Shown here: one piece after another, positions 6,218 to 7,631 of the stretch
Numbering within the stretch: the first letter of the stretch is position 1
Layout: each line of letters opens with the position of its first letter
DNA from: Alphaproteobacteria bacterium
GTDB taxonomy: Bacteria; Pseudomonadota; Alphaproteobacteria; Micavibrionales; UBA2020
NCBI GenBank assembly: GCA_029266795.1
Contig: JAQSWE010000114.1
Span: 1 to 7,631 of the forward strand
Reading direction: 5' to 3'
DNA length: 7,631 nt
Made by a program: the position numbers and the translations under genes
Notes under the pieces: model-generated
Told to the model about the DNA's origin: nothing
What the model saw: only the letters and a program-made list of their open reading frames with translations
Databases searched by the model: none

Positions 6218-6685
6218 TTACCAGCCGCGCTGCGCGCAATAGATGTCGAGGCAGGCGACCATGTTTTCCTGCGCCGTGCCGGAATACATTTTATAGCGCG
6301 TGTCGCCGTCATTCATGCCGAGGCAGGTGATTTCGATGCACATCAGCGGTGAAAGGAATTTCGCGCGGCAGGCGTCACGCCAGTCGAGGAAGGTCTGGCG
6401 CGCATCCATGCCGTCGACGGTCGCGCCCGCCCGTTCCGGTCCGAAGCCGGGGCTGCCCGCCATGAAACCCATCCAGACCTTGCGGAGTTGTGTGACGGCC
6501 TGATTTCCGGCGGCAGGCATTTCCGGCAGGCTCGGCCGCGGGAGCGCGGGGCGTGTCGCGCGCGGCTGCGGATCGGTCGGCGCAGGCAATAGCAAACGGC
6601 GACCCACCGGCTGCGCAATGAAGCGCGCCAGCATGACATCATAGCCAGGGGCTCCGGCTGCGATCGCTTCGATGGGGCCGGACAT
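6218..6685 (-). CDS. Hypothetical protein, 155 residues, cysteine-rich C-terminus
   Basis: I do not recognise the family. The N-terminal 30 residues are mildly hydrophobic but carry no clear signal peptide. Residues 34-60 form a Pro/Arg/Ala-rich linker, probably disordered. The C-terminal half (62-155) looks like a small folded domain with several Trp (W71, W102, W155) and five cysteines (C106, C116, C121, C145, C150); no standard metal-binding spacing is obvious. Only a weak ribosome site precedes the start (GAGAAAG, eight bases upstream). It begins 24 bases after the stop of the upstream minus-strand gene, so the two are probably co-transcribed. It converges on the 125-residue gene. A long shadow frame on the same strand (6343-6771) was judged less likely because it is Arg/Ser/Pro-rich and overlaps the neighbour. 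Confidence 0.65.
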   Translation of the reverse strand: MSGPIEAIAAGAPGYDVMLARFIAQPVGRRLLLPAPTDPQPRATRPALPRPSLPEMPAAGNQAVTQLRKVWMGFMAGSPGFGPERAGATVDGMDARQTFLDWRDACRAKFLSPLMCIEITCLGMNDGDTRYKMYSGTAQENMVACLDIYCAQRGW

Positions 6686-6709
6686 GAACGGGACTTTCTC
6701 GGTTGGCTC

Positions 6710-7102
6710 TTAGATAAAGGTGTGCTGGACCAGCTTGTACACCTGTGCGGGGTGGTTGTAGCGCGTCGCATCCGATGTCAGGCATTGCGGGCAGCGGCGG
6801 TTGAGTTCCTCCAGCGCGTCCTGCAGGCTCAGCTTGCTGCGCAGGGACTCGCAGACGGGGCGGGATTGCTTGTCGTTGCTTTCATAGGCATGGCTGTAGA
6901 TGCGGTAAACCGCCCATTCATCCTGCCCGCCATCGGCATTGGCGCGGCGCGCCTCATAAATGGTGCCGCCTGCATTGACAGCACGGATGACCGAAATATC
7001 GGCGATGGAGAGCGGCAGGTGCGTGAGACGTTTGTACATGCGCGAGATATAACGGCGGAAATGGACGCGCTTGGACTCGAAATCGAATCTGTTGTCTGAC
7101 AT
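6710..7102 (-). CDS. Hypothetical protein, 130 residues, with CxxC
   Basis: I do not recognise the family. It is a soluble, basic, mixed alpha/beta protein (start MSDNRFDFESKRV) with an Arg/Tyr-rich N-terminal segment, a central beta-like stretch (AGGTIYEARR, EWAVYRIYS) and a helix ending in RRCPQC, one CxxC. A further cysteine (PVCESL) lies upstream. The reading frame is open back to an ATG at 7150, but I prefer the ATG at 7102. The 16 extra residues would start inside a perfect hairpin (7146-7164), look uncharged and Pro-rich, and have no ribosome site. At 7102 an AGAGG lies only one base from the ATG and a TACAAT -10-like box six bases from it, so the message may be nearly leaderless. It is the first gene of a probable two-gene unit with the gene at 6218-6685. 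Confidence 0.68.
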   Translation of the reverse strand: MSDNRFDFESKRVHFRRYISRMYKRLTHLPLSIADISVIRAVNAGGTIYEARRANADGGQDEWAVYRIYSHAYESNDKQSRPVCESLRSKLSLQDALEELNRRCPQCLTSDATRYNHPAQVYKLVQHTFI

Positions 7103-7145
7103 GCCTCTATTGTACCACGCGGGGGGCGTTAGAAGTTTTAAATGG

Positions 7146-7164
7146 GGCATCCGGCTGGGATGCC
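7146..7164. repeat. Perfect 7-bp hairpin
   Basis: GGCATCC (7146-7152) and GGATGCC (7158-7164) flank a five-base loop. It lies about 45 bases upstream of the preferred start of the minus-strand operon. No T-run follows on either strand, so a terminator is unlikely. It may be an operator or just a stem in the leader. Confidence 0.45.
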
Positions 7165-7182
7165 TGTGTATAAGTCATCGGT

Positions 7183-7290
7183 CCTCCCCCGCTCTTAGCC
7201 TCCCCTTCTCCCCCGCGCCGCCAGCTTCGCTGGCTACATAAAATCTATCGGCGCAACCGATTACGGCGGGAGACGGTCGGGATGAGGGGG
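7183..7290. repeat. Intergenic C-rich/G-rich inverted repeat with two internal hairpins
   Basis: C-rich blocks on the left (CCTCCCCCGC at 7184-7192 and a TCTCCCCCGC-type block at 7207-7216) face G-rich blocks on the right (GGCGGGAGACGG from 7265 and GGGATGAGGGGG ending at 7290) as an imperfect long inverted repeat. Nested inside are GCCAGC-TTC-GCTGGC (7220-7234, perfect) and ATCGG-CGCAA-CCGAT (7247-7261, perfect). Another C-rich block (7331-7352) lies beyond. The layout resembles the short dispersed palindromic repeats common between alphaproteobacterial genes; a second copy cannot be confirmed in this window. Confidence 0.5.
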
Positions 7291-7463
7291 TAGCGACCTC
7301 ATACAGATACCCGGATTGCGTCACCAATCCTTCCCCCCGCGCCCCCTCCGCCATATCCATTGCAAGCAAGGAGGAAAGGAAGAAGTCACGCCCGACATTC
7401 GATCACGCATGACAGGTTGTTCGCATCACCACCACATCGCATCATTATGTTTATGTAATCACG

Positions 7464-7483
7464 CGCGTCACCTTTTTGACGCG
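7464..7483. promoter_or_regulatory. Palindrome, possible operator
   Basis: CGCGTCA (7464-7470) and TGACGCG (7477-7483) are exact reverse complements around CCTTTT. The element lies 110 bases upstream of the gene at 7594 in non-coding DNA. No T-run follows on the plus strand, so an operator or leader stem is more likely than a terminator. Confidence 0.4.
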
Positions 7484-7593
7484 GACGCAAAAAACTGCGC
7501 TGCCCCCGCTTGTGTTTCGACACGTACGGGCGTCATCATAGGACAGATGAGCCGATATCCGGCCGCGCAACACGAAATGAGGAGTATCACGGC

Positions 7594-7631
7594 ATGAAAA
7601 AATATCTCGTAATCGTAGGCATTCTGGGGGT
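7594..7631 (+). CDS. Start of an exported or membrane protein (partial)
   Basis: Only the first 12 codons are present; the gene runs off the right edge. The peptide begins MKKYLVIVGILG, two lysines followed by an uninterrupted hydrophobic stretch. This is typical of a signal peptide, a lipoprotein leader or a first transmembrane helix. The start is supported by GAGGAG (7579-7584) nine bases upstream. The lipobox or cleavage site, if any, would lie outside the window, so no function can be suggested. Confidence 0.72.
   Translation, partial: MKKYLVIVGILG

Larger units (their letters stand above)
7103..7593. other. Intergenic region without a convincing gene
   Basis: About 490 bases between divergent genes. 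It contains the hairpin at 7146-7164, the C-rich/G-rich inverted repeat, an isolated strong Shine-Dalgarno-like AAGGAGGA (7368-7375) with no start codon at a suitable distance, and a palindrome at 7464-7483. The open frames here encode low-complexity or Cys/His-rich peptides without ribosome sites. I could not identify a convincing promoter for the gene at 7594. Confidence 0.6.

Noticed and set aside
6343..6771. 142-codon minus-strand frame overlapping the two-gene unit
   Set aside because: Arg/Ser/Pro-rich low-complexity product straddling the boundary of two better frames.
7316..7597. Plus-strand open frame ending in ATGA overlap with the gene at 7594 (93 codons from TTG, or 62 from the ATG at 7409)
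   Set aside because: The overlap would suit translational coupling, but there is no ribosome site at either start. The peptide is a His-run, Cys-rich low-complexity sequence, and the frame crosses the repeat region and a palindrome. Probably chance.
1..7631. CRISPR array, insertion sequence, toxin-antitoxin or phage genes
   Set aside because: No regularly spaced repeats, transposase or integrase motifs, or recognised toxin-antitoxin pairs were seen on either strand.

Overview
The window looks like chromosomal DNA of a moderately GC-rich alphaproteobacterium. Support for this comes from the codon use, the CoaD sequence, a tRNA-Lys gene flanked by AT-rich spacers, and an FNR/FixK-type box. No closer placement is possible by eye; a Rhodospirillales- or Micavibrio-like lineage would fit but is a guess.

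Layout, left to right. (1) coaD (36-551, +), encoding the penultimate enzyme of coenzyme A synthesis. It converges on, and shares its stop region with, a Gfo/Idh/MocA-type NAD(P)-binding oxidoreductase gene (548-1819, -). (2) An AT-rich spacer with a promoter and tRNA-Lys(UUU) (2004-2078, +). (3) A large gene (2164-5202, +) for a 1012-residue Sec-exported protein. It carries two tandem DUF4919-like domains, then a calcium-binding module that strongly resembles the self-processing module of FrpC-like RTX proteins, then a further region usually found in large RTX proteins. It has no nonapeptide calcium repeats. This is the most unusual object in the window. (4) Two small unknown genes (5286-5642 and 5748-6125, +), each with its own control region. 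The first has a perfect 9-bp-arm palindrome over its putative -10. The second has a perfect FNR-type site (TTGAT-N4-ATCAA) and ends at a strong rho-independent terminator. (5) A likely two-gene minus-strand operon of unknown proteins (7102 to 6710, then 6685 to 6218). (6) A spacer of about 490 nt (7103-7593) with several hairpins and C-rich/G-rich inverted repeats but no convincing gene. (7) The first 12 codons of an exported protein at the right edge (7594 onward).

The genes do not form one pathway. coaD, the oxidoreductase and the tRNA look like ordinary core genome. The region from 2164 onward looks like lineage-specific accessory genes. The main leads are the unusual architecture of the large exported calcium-binding protein, including replacement of the Asp-Pro bond expected at its self-processing site, and the apparent oxygen-responsive control of the 125-residue protein.
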